A DNA stretch of 64,000 nucleotides from Labia minor (lineage: Eukaryota > Arthropoda > Insecta > Dermaptera > Spongiphoridae), in assembly GCA_963082975.1 (NCBI GenBank), contig OY720349.1:66338501-66402500 (forward strand), read 5' to 3'. This document shows positions 31,246 to 46,559 of the stretch, in pieces (positions within the stretch are counted from its first letter, which is position 1; each line of letters opens with the position of its first letter). A program made the position numbers and the translations under genes. The notes beneath the pieces were generated by a model. The model was given only the letters and a program-made list of their open reading frames with translations. It did not search any database and was not told where the DNA came from.

Positions 31246-34200
31246 TACTAAAAATTATTTTGTTATGCCGAAACCTAGGGTCATCCTACGATGACCTTTC
31301 ATAATTTTTTCGGTAAAATTAAAAAATGAAATATTTTAAAAAATATAATAAATTCGTTCTGTTTACATCATAAAAATATTGAAAAAATATATTATTGATA
31401 TTTCTGAAGAATAATTATTTTTTTTTCCGAAAACCTAGGGTCATCCTACGATGACCTTTCATAATTTTTACGGGAAAATTAAAAAATGAAATTTTTAAAA
31501 ATAAATAATAAATTCGTTCATTTTACATCATAAAAATATTAAAAAAAATATTATTGATATTTTTGATGAATAATTATTTTTTTATGCCGAAAACCTAGTG
31601 TCATCCTACGATGACCTTTCATAATTTTTACGGGAAAATTAAAAAATGAAATTTTTAAAAATAAATAATAAATTCGTTCATTTTACATCATATAAATATT
31701 AAAAAAATATATTATTGATATTTCTGATGAATAATTATTTTTTTATGCCGAAAACCTAAGGTCATCCTACGATGACCTTTCTTAATTTTTACGGTAAAAT
31801 TAAAATATTAAATTTTTAAAAATAAATAATAAATTCGTTCATTTAACTTCATAAAAATATTAAAAAAATATATTATTGATATTTCTGATGAATAATTATT
31901 TTTTTATGCCGAAAACCTAGGGTCATCCTACGATGACCTTTCATAATTTTTACGGGAAAATTAAAAAATGAAATTTTTAGAAAATCAATAATAAATTGGT
32001 TCATTTTACATCATAAAAATATTAAAAAAATATATTATTCATATTTCTTACTAAAAATTATTTTGTTATGCCCAAACCTAGGGTCATCCTACGATGACCT
32101 TTCATAATTTTTTCGGTAAAATTAAAAAATGAAATGTTTTAAAAAATATAATAAATTCGTTCTGTTTACATCATAAAAATATTGAAAAAATATATTATTG
32201 ATATTTCTGAAGAATAATTATTTTTTTTTCCGAAAACCTAGGGTCATCCTACGATGACCTTTCATAATTTTTACGGGAAAATTAAAAAATGAAATTTTTA
32301 AAAATAAATAATAAATTCGTTCATTTTACATCATAAAAATATTAAAAAAAATATTATTGATATTTTTGATGAATAATTATTTTTTTATGCCGAAAACCTA
32401 GTGTCATCCTACGATGACCTTTCATAATTTTTACGGGAAAATTAAAAAATGAAATTTTTAAAAATAAATAATAAATTCGTTCATTTAACATCATATAAAT
32501 ATTAAAAAAATATATTATTGATATTTCTGATGAATAATTATTTTTTTATGCCGAAAACCTAAGGTCATCCTACGATGACCTTTCATAATTTTTACGGTAA
32601 AATTAAAATATTAAATTTTTAAAAATAAATAATAAATTCGTTCATTTAACATCATAAAAATATTAAAAAAAATATTATTGATATTTTTGATGAATAATTA
32701 TTTTTTTATGCCGAAAACCTAGTGTCATCCTACGATGACCTTTCATAATTTTTACGGGAAAATTAAAAAATGAAATTTTTAAAAATAAATAATAAATTCG
32801 TTCATTTTACATCATATAAATATTAAAAAAATATATTATTGATATTTCTGATGAATAATTATTTTTTTATACCGAAAACCTAGGGTCATCCTACGATGAC
32901 CTTTCATAATTTTTTCGGTGAAATTAAAAAATGAAATTTTTAAAAAAAATAATAAATTCGTTCATTTTACATCATAATAATATTAAAAAAATATATTATT
33001 GATATTTCTGATGAATAATTATTTTTTTATGCCGAAAACTTAGGGTCATCCTACGATGACCTTTCATAATTTTTTCGGGAAAATTAAAAAATGAAATTTT
33101 TAAAAATAAATAATAATTTCGTTCATTTTACATCATAAAAATATTAAAAAAATATATTATTGATATTTCTGATCAATAATTATTTTTTTATGCCGAAAAC
33201 CTAGGGTCATCCTACGATGACCTTTCATAATTTTTACGGGAAAATTAAAAAATGAAATTTTTAAAAAAAATAATAAATTCGTTCATTTTACATCATAAAA
33301 ATATTAAATAAATATATTATTGATATTTCTAATGAATAATTATTTTTTTATGCCGAAAACCTAGGGTCATCCTACGATGAACTTTCATAATTTTTACGGG
33401 AAAATTAAAAAATGAAATTTTTAAAAATAAATAATAAATTCTTTCATTTTACATCATAAAAATATTAAAAAAATATATTATTGATATTTCTGATGAATAA
33501 TTATTTTTTTATTCCGAAAACCTAGGGTCATCCTACGATGACCTTTCATAATTTTTACGGGAAAATTAAAAAATGAAATTTTTAAAAATAAATAATAAAT
33601 TCGTTCATTTTACATCATAAAAATATTAAAAAAATATATTATTGATATTTCTGATGAATAATTATTTTATTATGCCGAACACCTAGGGTCATCTTACGAT
33701 GACCTTTCATAATTTTTACGGGAAAATTAAAAAATGAAATTTTTAAAAATAAATAATAAATTCGTTCATTTTACATCATAAAAATATTAAAAAAAATATT
33801 ATTGATATTTTTGATGAATAATTATTTTTTTATGCCGAAAACCTAGGTTCATCCTACGATGACCTTTCATAATTTTTACGGGAAAATTAAAAAATGAAAT
33901 TTTTAAAAATAAATAATAAATTCGTTCATTTTACATCATATAAATATTAAAAAAATATATTATAGATATTTCTGATGAATAATTATTTTTTTAATGCCGA
34001 AAACCTAGGGTCATCCTACGATGACCTTTCATAATTTTTACGGGAAAATTAAAAAATGAAATTTTTAGAAAATCAATAATAAATTGGTTCATTTTACATC
34101 AATAAAATATTAAAAAAATATATTATTCATATTTCTTACTAAAAATTATTTTGTTATGCCGAAACCTAGGGTCATCCTACGATGACCTTTCATAATTTTT

Positions 34201-35394
34201 TCGGTAAAATTAAAAAATGAAATGTTTTAAAAAATATAATAAATTCGTTCTGTTTACATCATAAAAATATTGAAAAAATATATTATTGATATTTCTGAAG
34301 AATAATTATTTTTTTTTCCGAAAACCTAGGGTCATCCTACGATGACCTTTCATAATTTTTACGGGAAAATTAAAAAATGAAATTTTTAAAAATAAATAAT
34401 AAATTCGTTCATTTTACATCATAAAAATATTAAAAAAAATATTATTGATATTTTTGATGAATAATTATTTTTTTATGCCGAAAACCTAGTGTCATCCTAC
34501 GATGACCTTTCATAATTTTTACGGGAAAATTAAAAAATGAAATTTTTAAAAATAAATAATAAATTCGTTCATTTTACATCATATAAATATTAAAAAAATA
34601 TATTATTGATATTTCTGATGAATAATTATTTTTTTATGCCGAAAACCTAAGGTCATCCTACGATGACCTTTCTTAATTTTTACGGTAAAATTAAAATATT
34701 AAATTTTTAAAAATAAATAATAAATTCGTTCATTTAACTTCATAAAAATATTAAAAAAATATATTATTGATATTTCTGATGAATAATTATTTTTTTATGC
34801 CGAAAACCTAGGGTCATCCTACGATGACCTTTCATAATTTTTACGGGAAAATTAAAAAATGAAATTTTTAGAAAATCAATAATAAATTGGTTCATTTTAC
34901 ATCATAAAAATATTAAAAAAATATATTATTCATATTTCTTACTAAAAATTATTTTGTTATGCCCAAACCTAGGGTCATCCTACGATGACCTTTCATAATT
35001 TTTTCGGTAAAATTAAAAAATGAAATGTTTTAAAAAATATAATAAATTCGTTCTGTTTACATCATAAAAATATTGAAAAAATATATTATTGATATTTCTG
35101 AAGAATAATTATTTTTTTTTCCGAAAACCTAGGGTCATCCTACGATGACCTTTCATAATTTTTACGGGAAAATTAAAAAATGAAATTTTTAAAAATAAAT
35201 AATAAATTCGTTCATTTTACATCATAAAAATATTAAAAAAAATATTATTGATATTTTTGATGAATAATTATTTTTTTATGCCGAAAACCTAGTGTCATCC
35301 TACGATGACCTTTCATAATTTTTACGGGAAAATTAAAAAATGAAATTTTTAAAAATAAATAATAAATTCGTTCATTTTACATCATATAAATATT

Positions 35395-38300
35395 AAAAAA
35401 ATATATTATTGATATTTCTGATGAATAATTATTTTTTTATGCCGAAAACCTAAGGTCATCCTACGATGACCTTTCTTAATTTTTACGGTAAAATTAAAAT
35501 ATTAAATTTTTAAAAATAAATAATAAATTCGTTCATTTAACTTCATAAAAATATTAAAAAAATATATTATTGATATTTCTGATGAATAATTATTTTTTTA
35601 TGCCGAAAACCTAGGGTCATCCTACGATGACCTTTCATAATTTTTACGGGAAAATTAAAAAATGAAATTTTTAGAAAATCAATAATAAATTGGTTCATTT
35701 TACATCATAAAAATATTAAAAAAATATATTATTCATATTTCTTACTAAAAATTATTTTGTTATGCCCAAACCTAGGGTCATCCTACGATGACCTTTCATA
35801 ATTTTTTCGGTAAAATTAATAAATGAAATGTTTTAAAAAATATAATAAATTCGTTCTGTTTACATCATAAAAATATTGAAAAAATATATTATTGATATTT
35901 CTGAAGAATAATTATTTTTTTTTCCGAAAACCTAGGGTCATCCTACGATGACCTTTCATAATTTTTACGGGAAAATTAAAAAATGAAATTTTTAAAAATA
36001 AATAATAAATTCGTTCATTTTACATCATAAAAATATTAAAAAAAATATTATTGATATTTTTGATGAATAATTATTTTTTTATGCCGAAAACCTAGTGTCA
36101 TCCTACGATGACCTTTCATAATTTTTACGGGAAAATTAAAAAATGAAATTTTTAAAAATAAATAATAAATTCGTTCATTTTACATCATATAAATATTAAA
36201 AAAATATATTATTGATATTTCTGATGAATAATTATTTTTTTATGCCGAAAACCTAGTGTCATCCTACGATGACCTTTCATAATTTTTACGGGAAAATTAA
36301 AAAATGAAATTTTTAAAAATAAATAATAAATTCGTTCATTTTACATCATATAAATATTAAAAAAATATATTATTGATATTTCTGATGAATAATTATTTTT
36401 TTATGCCGAAAACCTAAGGTTATCCTACGATGACCTTTCATAATTTTTACGGTAAAATTAAAATATTAAATTTTTAAAAATAAATAATAAATTCGTTCAT
36501 TTAACTTCATAAAAATATTAAAAAAATATATTATTGATATTTCTGATGAATAATTATTTTTTTATGCCGAAAACCTAGGGTCATCCTACGATGACCTTTC
36601 ATAATTTTTACGGGAAAATTAAAAAATGAAATTTTTAAAAAAAATAATAAATTCGTTATGTTTACATCATAAAAATATTGAAAAAATATATTATTGATAT
36701 TTCTGAAGAATAATTATTTTTTTTTTCGAAAACCTAGGGTCATCCTACGATGACCTTTCATAATTTTTTAGGTAAAATTAAAAAATGAAATGTTTTAAAA
36801 AAAATAATAAATTCGTTCATTTTACATCATAAAAATATTAAAAAAATATATTATTGATATTTCTGATGAATAATAATTTTATTATGCCGAACACCTAGGG
36901 TCATCCTACGATGACCTTTCATAATTTTTACGGGAAAATTAAAAAATGAAATTTTTAAAAATAAATAATAAATTCGTTCATTTTACATCATAAAAATATT
37001 AAAAAAAATATTATTGATATTTTTGATGAATAATTATTTTTTTATGCCGAAAACCTAGTGTCATCCTACGATGACCTTTCATAATTTTTACGGGAAAATT
37101 AAAAAATGAAATTTTTAAAAATAAATAATAAATTCGTTCATTTTACATCATATAAATATTAAAAAAATATATTATTGATATTTCTGATGAATAATTATTT
37201 GTTTATGCCGAAAACCTAAGGTCATCCTACGATGACCTTTCTTAATTTTTACGGTAAAATTAAAATATTAAATTTTTAAAAATAAATAATAAATTCGTTC
37301 ATTTAACTTCATAAAAATATTAAAAAAATATATTATTGATATTTCTGATGAATAATTATTTTTTTATGCCGAAAACCTAGGGTCATCCTACGATGACCTT
37401 TCATAATTTTTACGGGAAAATTAAAAAATGAAATTTTTAGAAAATCAATAATAAATTGGTTCATTTTACATCATAAAAATATTAAAAAAATATATTATTC
37501 ATATTTCTTACTAAAAATTATTTTGTTATGCCCAAACCTAGGGTCATCCTACGATGACCTTTCATAATTTTTTCGGTAAAATTAAAAAATGAAATGTTTT
37601 AAAAAATATAATAAATTCGTTCATTTTACATCATAAAAATATTAAAAAAAATATTATTGATATTTTTGATGAATAATTATTTTTTTATGCCGAAAACCTA
37701 GTGTCATCCTACGATGACCTTTCATAATTTTTACGGGAAAATTAAAAAATGAAATTTTTAAAAATAAATAATAAATTCGTTCATTTTACATCATATAAAT
37801 ATTAAAAAAATATATTATTGATATTTCTGATGAATAATTATTTTTTTATGCCGAAAACCTAAGGTCATCCTACGATGACCTTTCATAATTTTTACGGTAA
37901 AATTAAAATATTAAATTTTTAAAAATAAATAATAAATTCGTTCATTTAACATCATAAAAATATTAAAAAAAATATTATTGATATTTTTGATGAATAATTA
38001 TTTTTTTATGCCGAAAACCTAGTGTCATCCTACGATGACCTTTCATAATTTTTACGGGAAAATTAAAAAATGAAATTTTTAAAAATAAATAATAAATTCG
38101 TTCATTTTACATCATATAAATATTAAAAAAATATATTATTGATATTTCTGATGAATAATTATTTTTTTATACCGAAAACCTAGGGTCATCCTACGATGAC
38201 CTTTCATAATTTTTTCGGGAAAATTAAAAAATGAAATTTTTAAAAATAAATAATAAATTCGTTCATTTTACATCATAAAAATATTAAAAAAAATATTATT

Positions 38301-41300
38301 GATATTTTTGATGAATAATTATTTTTTTATGCCGAAAACCTAGTGTCATCCTACGATGACCTTTCATAATTTTTACGGGAAAATTAAAAAATGAAATTTT
38401 TAAAAATAAATAATAAATTCTTTCATTTTACATCATAAAAATATTAAAAAAATATATTATTGATATTTCTGATGAATAATTATTTTTTTATTCCGAAAAC
38501 CTAGGGTCATCCTACGATGACCTTTCATAATTTTTACGGGAAAATTAAAAAATGAAATTTTTAAAAATAAATAATAAATTCGTTCATTTTACATCATATA
38601 AATATTAAAAAAATATATTATAGATATTTCTGATGAATAATTATTTTTTTAATGCCGAAAACCTAGGGTCATCCTACGATGACCTTTCATAATTTTTACG
38701 GGAAAATTAAAAAATGAAATTTTTAGAAAATCAATAATAAATTGGTTCATTTTACATCATAAAAATATTAAAAAAATATATTATTCATATTTCTTACTAA
38801 AAATTATTTTGTTATGCCGAAACCTAGGGTCATCCTACGATGACCTTTCATAATTTTTTCGGTAAAATTAAAAAATGAAATATTTTAAAAAATATAATAA
38901 ATTCGTTCTGTTTACATCATAAAAATATTGAAAAAATATATTATTGATATTTCTGAAGAATAATTATTTTTTTTTCCGAAAACCTAGGGTCATCCTACGA
39001 TGACCTTTCATAATTTTTACGGGAAAATTAAAAAATGAAATTTTTAAAAATAAATAATAAATTCGTTCATTTTACATCATAAAAATATTGAAAAAATATA
39101 TTATTGATATTTCTGAAGAATAATTATTTTTTTATGCCGAAAACCTAAGGTCATCCTACGATGACCTTTCTTAATTTTTACGGTAAAATTAAAATATTAA
39201 ATTTTTAAAAATAAATAATAAATTCGTTCATTTAACTTCATAAAAATATTAAAAAAATATATTATTGATATTTCTGATGAATAATTATTTTTTTATGCCG
39301 AAAACCTAGGGTCATCCTACGATGACCTTTCATAATTTTTACGGGAAAATTAAAAAATGAAATTTTTAGAAAATCAATAATAAATTGGTTCATTTTACAT
39401 CATAAAAATATTAAAAAAATATATTATTCATATTTCTTACTAAAAATTATTTTGTTATGCCCAAACCTAGGGTCATCCTACGATGACCTTTCATAATTTT
39501 TTCGGTAAAATTAATAAATGAAATGTTTTAAAAAATATAATAAATTCGTTCTGTTTACATCATAAAAATATTGAAAAAATATATTATTGATATTTCTGAA
39601 GAATAATTATTTTTTTTTCCGAAAACCTAGGGTCATCCTACGATGACCTTTCATAATTTTTACGGGAAAATTAAAAAATGAAATTTTTAAAAATAAATAA
39701 TAAATTCGTTCATTTTACATCATAAAAATATTAAAAAAAATATTATTGATATTTTTGATGAATAATTATTTTTTTATGCCGAAAACCTAGTGTCATCCTA
39801 CGATGACCTTTCATAATTTTTACGGGAAAATTAAAAAATGAAATTTTTAAAAATAAATAATAAATTCGTTCATTTTACATCATATAAATATTAAAAAAAT
39901 ATATTATTGATATTTCTGATGAATAATTATTTTTTTATGCCGAAAACCTAGTGTCATCCTACGATGACCTTTCATAATTTTTACGGGAAAATTAAAAAAT
40001 GAAATTTTTAAAAATAAATAATAAATTCGTTCATTTTACATCATATAAATATTAAAAAAATATATTATTGATATTTCTGATGAATAATTATTTTTTTATG
40101 CCGAAAACCTAAGGTTATCCTACGATGACCTTTCATAATTTTTACGGTAAAATTAAAATATTAAATTTTTAAAAATAAATAATAAATTCGTTCATTTAAC
40201 TTCATAAAAATATTAAAAAAATATATTATTGATATTTCTGATGAATAATTATTTTTTTATGCCGAAAACCTAGGGTCATCCTACGATGACCTTTCATAAT
40301 TTTTACGGGAAAATTAAAAAATGAAATTTTTAAAAAAAATAATAAATTCGTTATGTTTACATCATAAAAATATTGAAAAAATATATTATTGATATTTCTG
40401 AAGAATAATTATTTTTTTTTTCGAAAACCTAGGGTCATCCTACGATGACCTTTCATAATTTTTTAGGTAAAATTAAAAAATGAAATGTTTTAAAAAAAAT
40501 AATAAATTCGTTCATTTTACATCATAAAAATATTAAAAAAATATATTATTGATATTTCTGATGAATAATAATTTTATTATGCCGAACACCTAGGGTCATC
40601 CTACGATGACCTTTCATAATTTTTACGGGAAAATTAAAAAATGAAATTTTTAAAAATAAATAATAAATTCGTTCATTTTACATCATAAAAATATTAAAAA
40701 AAATATTATTGATATTTTTGATGAATAATTATTTTTTTATGCCGAAAACCTAGTGTCATCCTACGATGACCTTTCATAATTTTTACGGGAAAATTAAAAA
40801 ATGAAATTTTTAAAAATAAATAATAAATTCGTTCATTTTACATCATATAAATATTAAAAAAATATATTATTGATATTTCTGATGAATAATTATTTGTTTA
40901 TGCCGAAAACCTAAGGTCATCCTACGATGACCTTTCTTAATTTTTACGGTAAAATTAAAATATTAAATTTTTAAAAATAAATAATAAATTCGTTCATTTA
41001 ACTTCATAAAAATATTAAAAAAATATATTATTGATATTTCTGATGAATAATTATTTTTTTATGCCGAAAACCTAGGGTCATCCTACGATGACCTTTCATA
41101 ATTTTTACGGGAAAATTAAAAAATGAAATTTTTAGAAAATCAATAATAAATTGGTTCATTTTACATCATAAAAATATTAAAAAAATATATTATTCATATT
41201 TCTTACTAAAAATTATTTTGTTATGCCCAAACCTAGGGTCATCCTACGATGACCTTTCATAATTTTTTCGGTAAAATTAAAAAATGAAATGTTTTAAAAA

Positions 41301-43040
41301 ATATAATAAATTCGTTCATTTTACATCATAAAAATATTAAAAAAAATATTATTGATATTTTTGATGAATAATTATTTTTTTATGCCGAAAACCTAGTGTC
41401 ATCCTACGATGACCTTTCATAATTTTTACGGGAAAATTAAAAAATGAAATTTTTAAAAATAAATAATAAATTCGTTCATTTTACATCATATAAATATTAA
41501 AAAAATATATTATTGATATTTCTGATGAATAATTATTTTTTTATGCCGAAAACCTAAGGTCATCCTACGATGACCTTTCATAATTTTTACGGTAAAATTA
41601 AAATATTAAATTTTTAAAAATAAATAATAAATTCGTTCATTTAACATCATAAAAATATTAAAAAAAATATTATTGATATTTTTGATGAATAATTATTTTT
41701 TTATGCCGAAAACCTAGTGTCATCCTACGATGACCTTTCATAATTTTTACGGGAAAATTAAAAAATGAAATTTTTAAAAATAAATAATAAATTCGTTCAT
41801 TTTACATCATATAAATATTAAAAAAATATATTATTGATATTTCTGATGAATAATTATTTTTTTATACCGAAAACCTAGGGTCATCCTACGATGACCTTTC
41901 ATAATTTTTTCGGGAAAATTAAAAAATGAAATTTTTAAAAATAAATAATAAATTCGTTCATTTTACATCATAAAAATATTAAAAAAAATATTATTGATAT
42001 TTTTGATGAATAATTATTTTTTTATGCCGAAAACCTAGTGTCATCCTACGATGACCTTTCATAATTTTTACGGGAAAATTAAAAAATGAAATTTTTAAAA
42101 ATAAATAATAAATTCTTTCATTTTACATCATAAAAATATTAAAAAAATATATTATTGATATTTCTGATGAATAATTATTTTTTTATTCCGAAAACCTAGG
42201 GTCATCCTACGATGACCTTTCATAATTTTTACGGGAAAATTAAAAAATGAAATTTTTAAAAATAAATAATAAATTCGTTCATTTTACATCATATAAATAT
42301 TAAAAAAATATATTATAGATATTTCTGATGAATAATTATTTTTTTAATGCCGAAAACCTAGGGTCATCCTACGATGACCTTTCATAATTTTTACGGGAAA
42401 ATTAAAAAATGAAATTTTTAGAAAATCAATAATAAATTGGTTCATTTTACATCATAAAAATATTAAAAAAATATATTATTCATATTTCTTACTAAAAATT
42501 ATTTTGTTATGCCGAAACCTAGGGTCATCCTACGATGACCTTTCATAATTTTTTCGGTAAAATTAAAAAATGAAATATTTTAAAAAATATAATAAATTCG
42601 TTCTGTTTACATCATAAAAATATTGAAAAAATATATTATTGATATTTCTGAAGAATAATTATTTTTTTTTCCGAAAACCTAGGGTCATCCTACGATGACC
42701 TTTCATAATTTTTACGGGAAAATTAAAAAATGAAATTTTTAAAAATAAATAATAAATTCGTTCATTTTACATCATAAAAATATTGAAAAAATATATTATT
42801 GATATTTCTGAAGAATAATTATTTTTTTATGCCGAAAACCTAAGGTCATCCTACGATGACCTTTCTTAATTTTTACGGTAAAATTAAAATATTAAATTTT
42901 TAAAAATAAATAATAAATTCGTTCATTTAACTTCATAAAAATATTAAAAAAATATATTATTGATATTTCTGATGAATAATTATTTTTTTATGCCGAAAAC
43001 CTAGGGTCATCCTACGATGACCTTTCATAATTTTTACGGG
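35395..43040 (+). repeat. Higher-order repeat, period 3,695 bp (23 monomers), two copies
   Basis: Rare markers recur 3,695 bp apart: the AATTAATAAATG change (T at 35820 and 39515) and the TATTTGTTTATG change (G at 37201 and 40896). The unit order agrees between them, including a unit with TTTTTTTTTCG and TTTTTAGGTAAAA. The first copy spans about 35395-39090 and the second about 39090-42785, with about 250 bp of a third start to 43040 before the order changes. Confidence 0.85.
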
Positions 43041-43044
43041 AAAA

Positions 43045-44960
43045 TTAAAATATTAAATTTTTAAAAATAAATAATAAATTCGTTCATTTAACATCATAAA
43101 AATATTAAAAAAAATATTATTGATATTTTTGATGAATAATTATTTTTTTATGCCGAAAACCTAGTGTCATCCTACGATGACCTTTCATAATTTTTTCGGG
43201 AAAATTAAAAAATGAAATTTTTAAAAATAAATAATAATTTCGTTCATTTTACATCATAAAAATATTAAAAAAATATATTATTGATATTTCTGATCAATAA
43301 TTATTTTTTTATGCCGAAAACCTAGGGTCATCCTACGATGACCTTTCATAATTTTTACGGGAAAATTAAAAAATGAAATTTTTAAAAAAAATAATAAATT
43401 CGTTCATTTTACATCATAAAAATATTAAATAAATATATTATTGATATTTCTAATGAATAATTATTTTTTTATGCCGAAAACCTAGGGTCATCCTACGATG
43501 ACCTTTCATAATTTTTACGGGAAAATTAAAAAATGAAATTTTTAAAAATAAATAATAAATTCTTTCATTTTACATCATAAAAATATTAAAAAAATATATT
43601 ATTGATATTTCTGATGAATAATTATTTTTTTATTCCGAAAACCTAGGGTCATCCTACGATGACCTTTCATAATTTTTACGGGAAAATTAAAAAATGAAAT
43701 TTTTAAAAATAAATAATAAATTCGTTCATTTTACATCATAAAAATATTAAAAAAATATATTATTGATATTTCTGATGAATAATTATTTTATTATGCCGAA
43801 CACCTAGGGTCATCTTACGATGACCTTTCATAATTTTTACGGGAAAATTAAAAAATGAAATTTTTAAAAATAAATAATAAATTCGTTCATTTTACATCAT
43901 AAAAATATTAAAAAAAATATTATTGATATTTTTGATGAATAATTATTTTTTTATGCCGAAAACCTAGGTTCATCCTACGATGACCTTTCATAATTTTTAC
44001 GGTAAAATTAAAATATTAAATTTTTAAAAATAAATAATAAATTCGTTCATTTAACATCATAAAAATATTAAAAAAAATATTATTGATATTTTTGATGAAT
44101 AATTATTTTTTTATGCCGAAAACCTAGTGTCATCCTACGATGACCTTTCATAATTTTTTCGGGAAAATTAAAAAATGAAATTTTTAAAAATAAATAATAA
44201 TTTCGTTCATTTTACATCATAAAAATATTAAAAAAATATATTATTGATATTTCTGATCAATAATTATTTTTTTATGCCGAAAACCTAGGGTCATCCTACG
44301 ATGACCTTTCATAATTTTTACGGGAAAATTAAAAAATGAAATTTTTAAAAAAAATAATAAATTCGTTCATTTTACATCATAAAAATATTAAATAAATATA
44401 TTATTGATATTTCTAATGAATAATTATTTTTTTATGCCGAAAACCTAGGGTCATCCTACGATGACCTTTCATAATTTTTACGGGAAAATTAAAAAATGAA
44501 ATTTTTAAAAATAAATAATAAATTCTTTCATTTTACATCATAAAAATATTAAAAAAATATATTATTGATATTTCTGATGAATAATTATTTTTTTATTCCG
44601 AAAACCTAGGGTCATCCTACGATGACCTTTCATAATTTTTACGGGAAAATTAAAAAATGAAATTTTTAAAAATAAATAATAAATTCGTTCATTTTACATC
44701 ATAAAAATATTAAAAAAATATATTATTGATATTTCTGATGAATAATTATTTTATTATGCCGAACACCTAGGGTCATCTTACGATGACCTTTCATAATTTT
44801 TACGGGAAAATTAAAAAATGAAATTTTTAAAAATAAATAATAAATTCGTTCATTTTACATCATAAAAATATTAAAAAAAATATTATTGATATTTTTGATG
44901 AATAATTATTTTTTTATGCCGAAAACCTAGGTTCATCCTACGATGACCTTTCATAATTTT
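43045..44960 (+). repeat. Higher-order repeat, period 963 bp (six monomers), two copies
   Basis: The variant AATTTCGTTC (CG at 43241 and 44204) and the TGATCAATAAT, TAATGAATAAT, CTTTC, TATTCCG and GAACACC units that follow recur 963 bp apart. Homology ends near 44960, where one copy keeps ACGGGAAAA and the other has ACGGTAAAA. Confidence 0.8.
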
Positions 44961-46559
44961 TACGGGAAAATTAAAAAATGAAATTTTTAAAAATAAATAA
45001 TAAATTCGTTCATTTTACATCATATAAATATTAAAAAAATATATTATAGATATTTCTGATGAATAATTATTTTTTTAATGCCGAAAACCTAGGGTCATCC
45101 TACGATGACCTTTCATAATTTTTACGGGAAAATTAAAAAATGAAATTTTTAGAAAATCAATAATAAATTGGTTCATTTTACATCATAAAAATATTAAAAA
45201 AATATATTATTCATATTTCTTACTAAAAATTATTTTGTTATGCCGAAACCTAGGGTCATCCTACGATGACCTTTCATAATTTTTTCGGTAAAATTAAAAA
45301 ATGAAATGTTTTAAAAAATATAATAAATTCGTTCTGTTTACATCATAAAAATATTGAAAAAATATATTATTGATATTTCTGATGAATAATTATTTTTTTA
45401 TGCCGAAAACCTAAGGTCATCCTACGATGACCTTTCTTAATTTTTACGGTAAAATTAAAATATTAAATTTTTAAAAATAAATAATAAATTCGTTCATTTA
45501 ACTTCATAAAAATATTAAAAAAATATATTATTGATATTTCTGATGAATAATTATTTTTTTATGCCGAAAACCTAGGGTCATCCTACGATGACCTTTCATA
45601 ATTTTTACGGGAAAATTAAAAAATGAAATTTTTAGAAAATCAATAATAAATTGGTTCATTTTACATCATAAAAATATTAAAAAAATATATTATTCATATT
45701 TCTTACTAAAAATTATTTTGTTATGCCCAAACCTAGGGTCATCCTACGATGACCTTTCATAATTTTTTCGGTAAAATTAAAAAATGAAATGTTTTAAAAA
45801 ATATAATAAATTCGTTCTGTTTACATCATAAAAATATTGAAAAAATATATTATTGATATTTCTGAAGAATAATTATTTTTTTTTCCGAAAACCTAGGGTC
45901 ATCCTACGATGACCTTTCATAATTTTTACGGGAAAATTAAAAAATGAAATTTTTAAAAATAAATAATAAATTCTTTCATTTTACATCATAAAAATATTAA
46001 AAAAAATATTATTGATATTTTTGATGAATAATAATTTTATTATGCCGAACACCTAGGGTCATCCTACGATGACCTTTCATAATTTTTACGGGAAAATTAA
46101 AAAATGAAATTTTTAAAAATAAATAATAAATTCGTTCATTTTACATCATAAAAATATTAAAAAAAATATTATTGATATTTTTGATGAATAATTATTTTTT
46201 TATGCCGAAAACCTAGGGTCATCCTACGATGACCTTTCATAATTTTTTCGGGAAAATTAAAAAATGAAATTTTTAAAAATAAATAATAAATTCGTTCATT
46301 TTACATCATAAAAATATTAAAAAAATATATTATTGATATTTCTGATGAATAATTATTTTTTTATGACGAAAACCTAGGGTCATCCTACAATGACCTTTCA
46401 TAATTTTTACGGGAAAATTAAAAAATGAAATTTTTAAAAATAAATAATAAATTCGTTCATTTTACATCATAAAAATATTAAAAAAATATATTATTGATAT
46501 TTCTGATGAATAATTATTTTTTTATACCGAAAACCTAGGGTCATCCTACGATGACCTTT

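Larger units (their letters stand above)
12608..35660 (+). repeat. Tandem segmental duplication, period 12,127 bp, with elements 2 and 3
   Basis: Markers recur at exactly 12,127 bp: the AAATAT change (13345 and 25472), the start of the 5' LTR (14540 and 26667), the coding start (14770 and 26897) and the ATCAATAAA change (21971 and 34098). The left copy begins near the 3' end of element 1. The right copy stops matching near 35660 (23530 in the left copy). A few single-base differences are visible, for example CTAGTGTC near 21716 against CTAGGTTC near 33843. The edges are estimates by eye. Confidence 0.85.
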
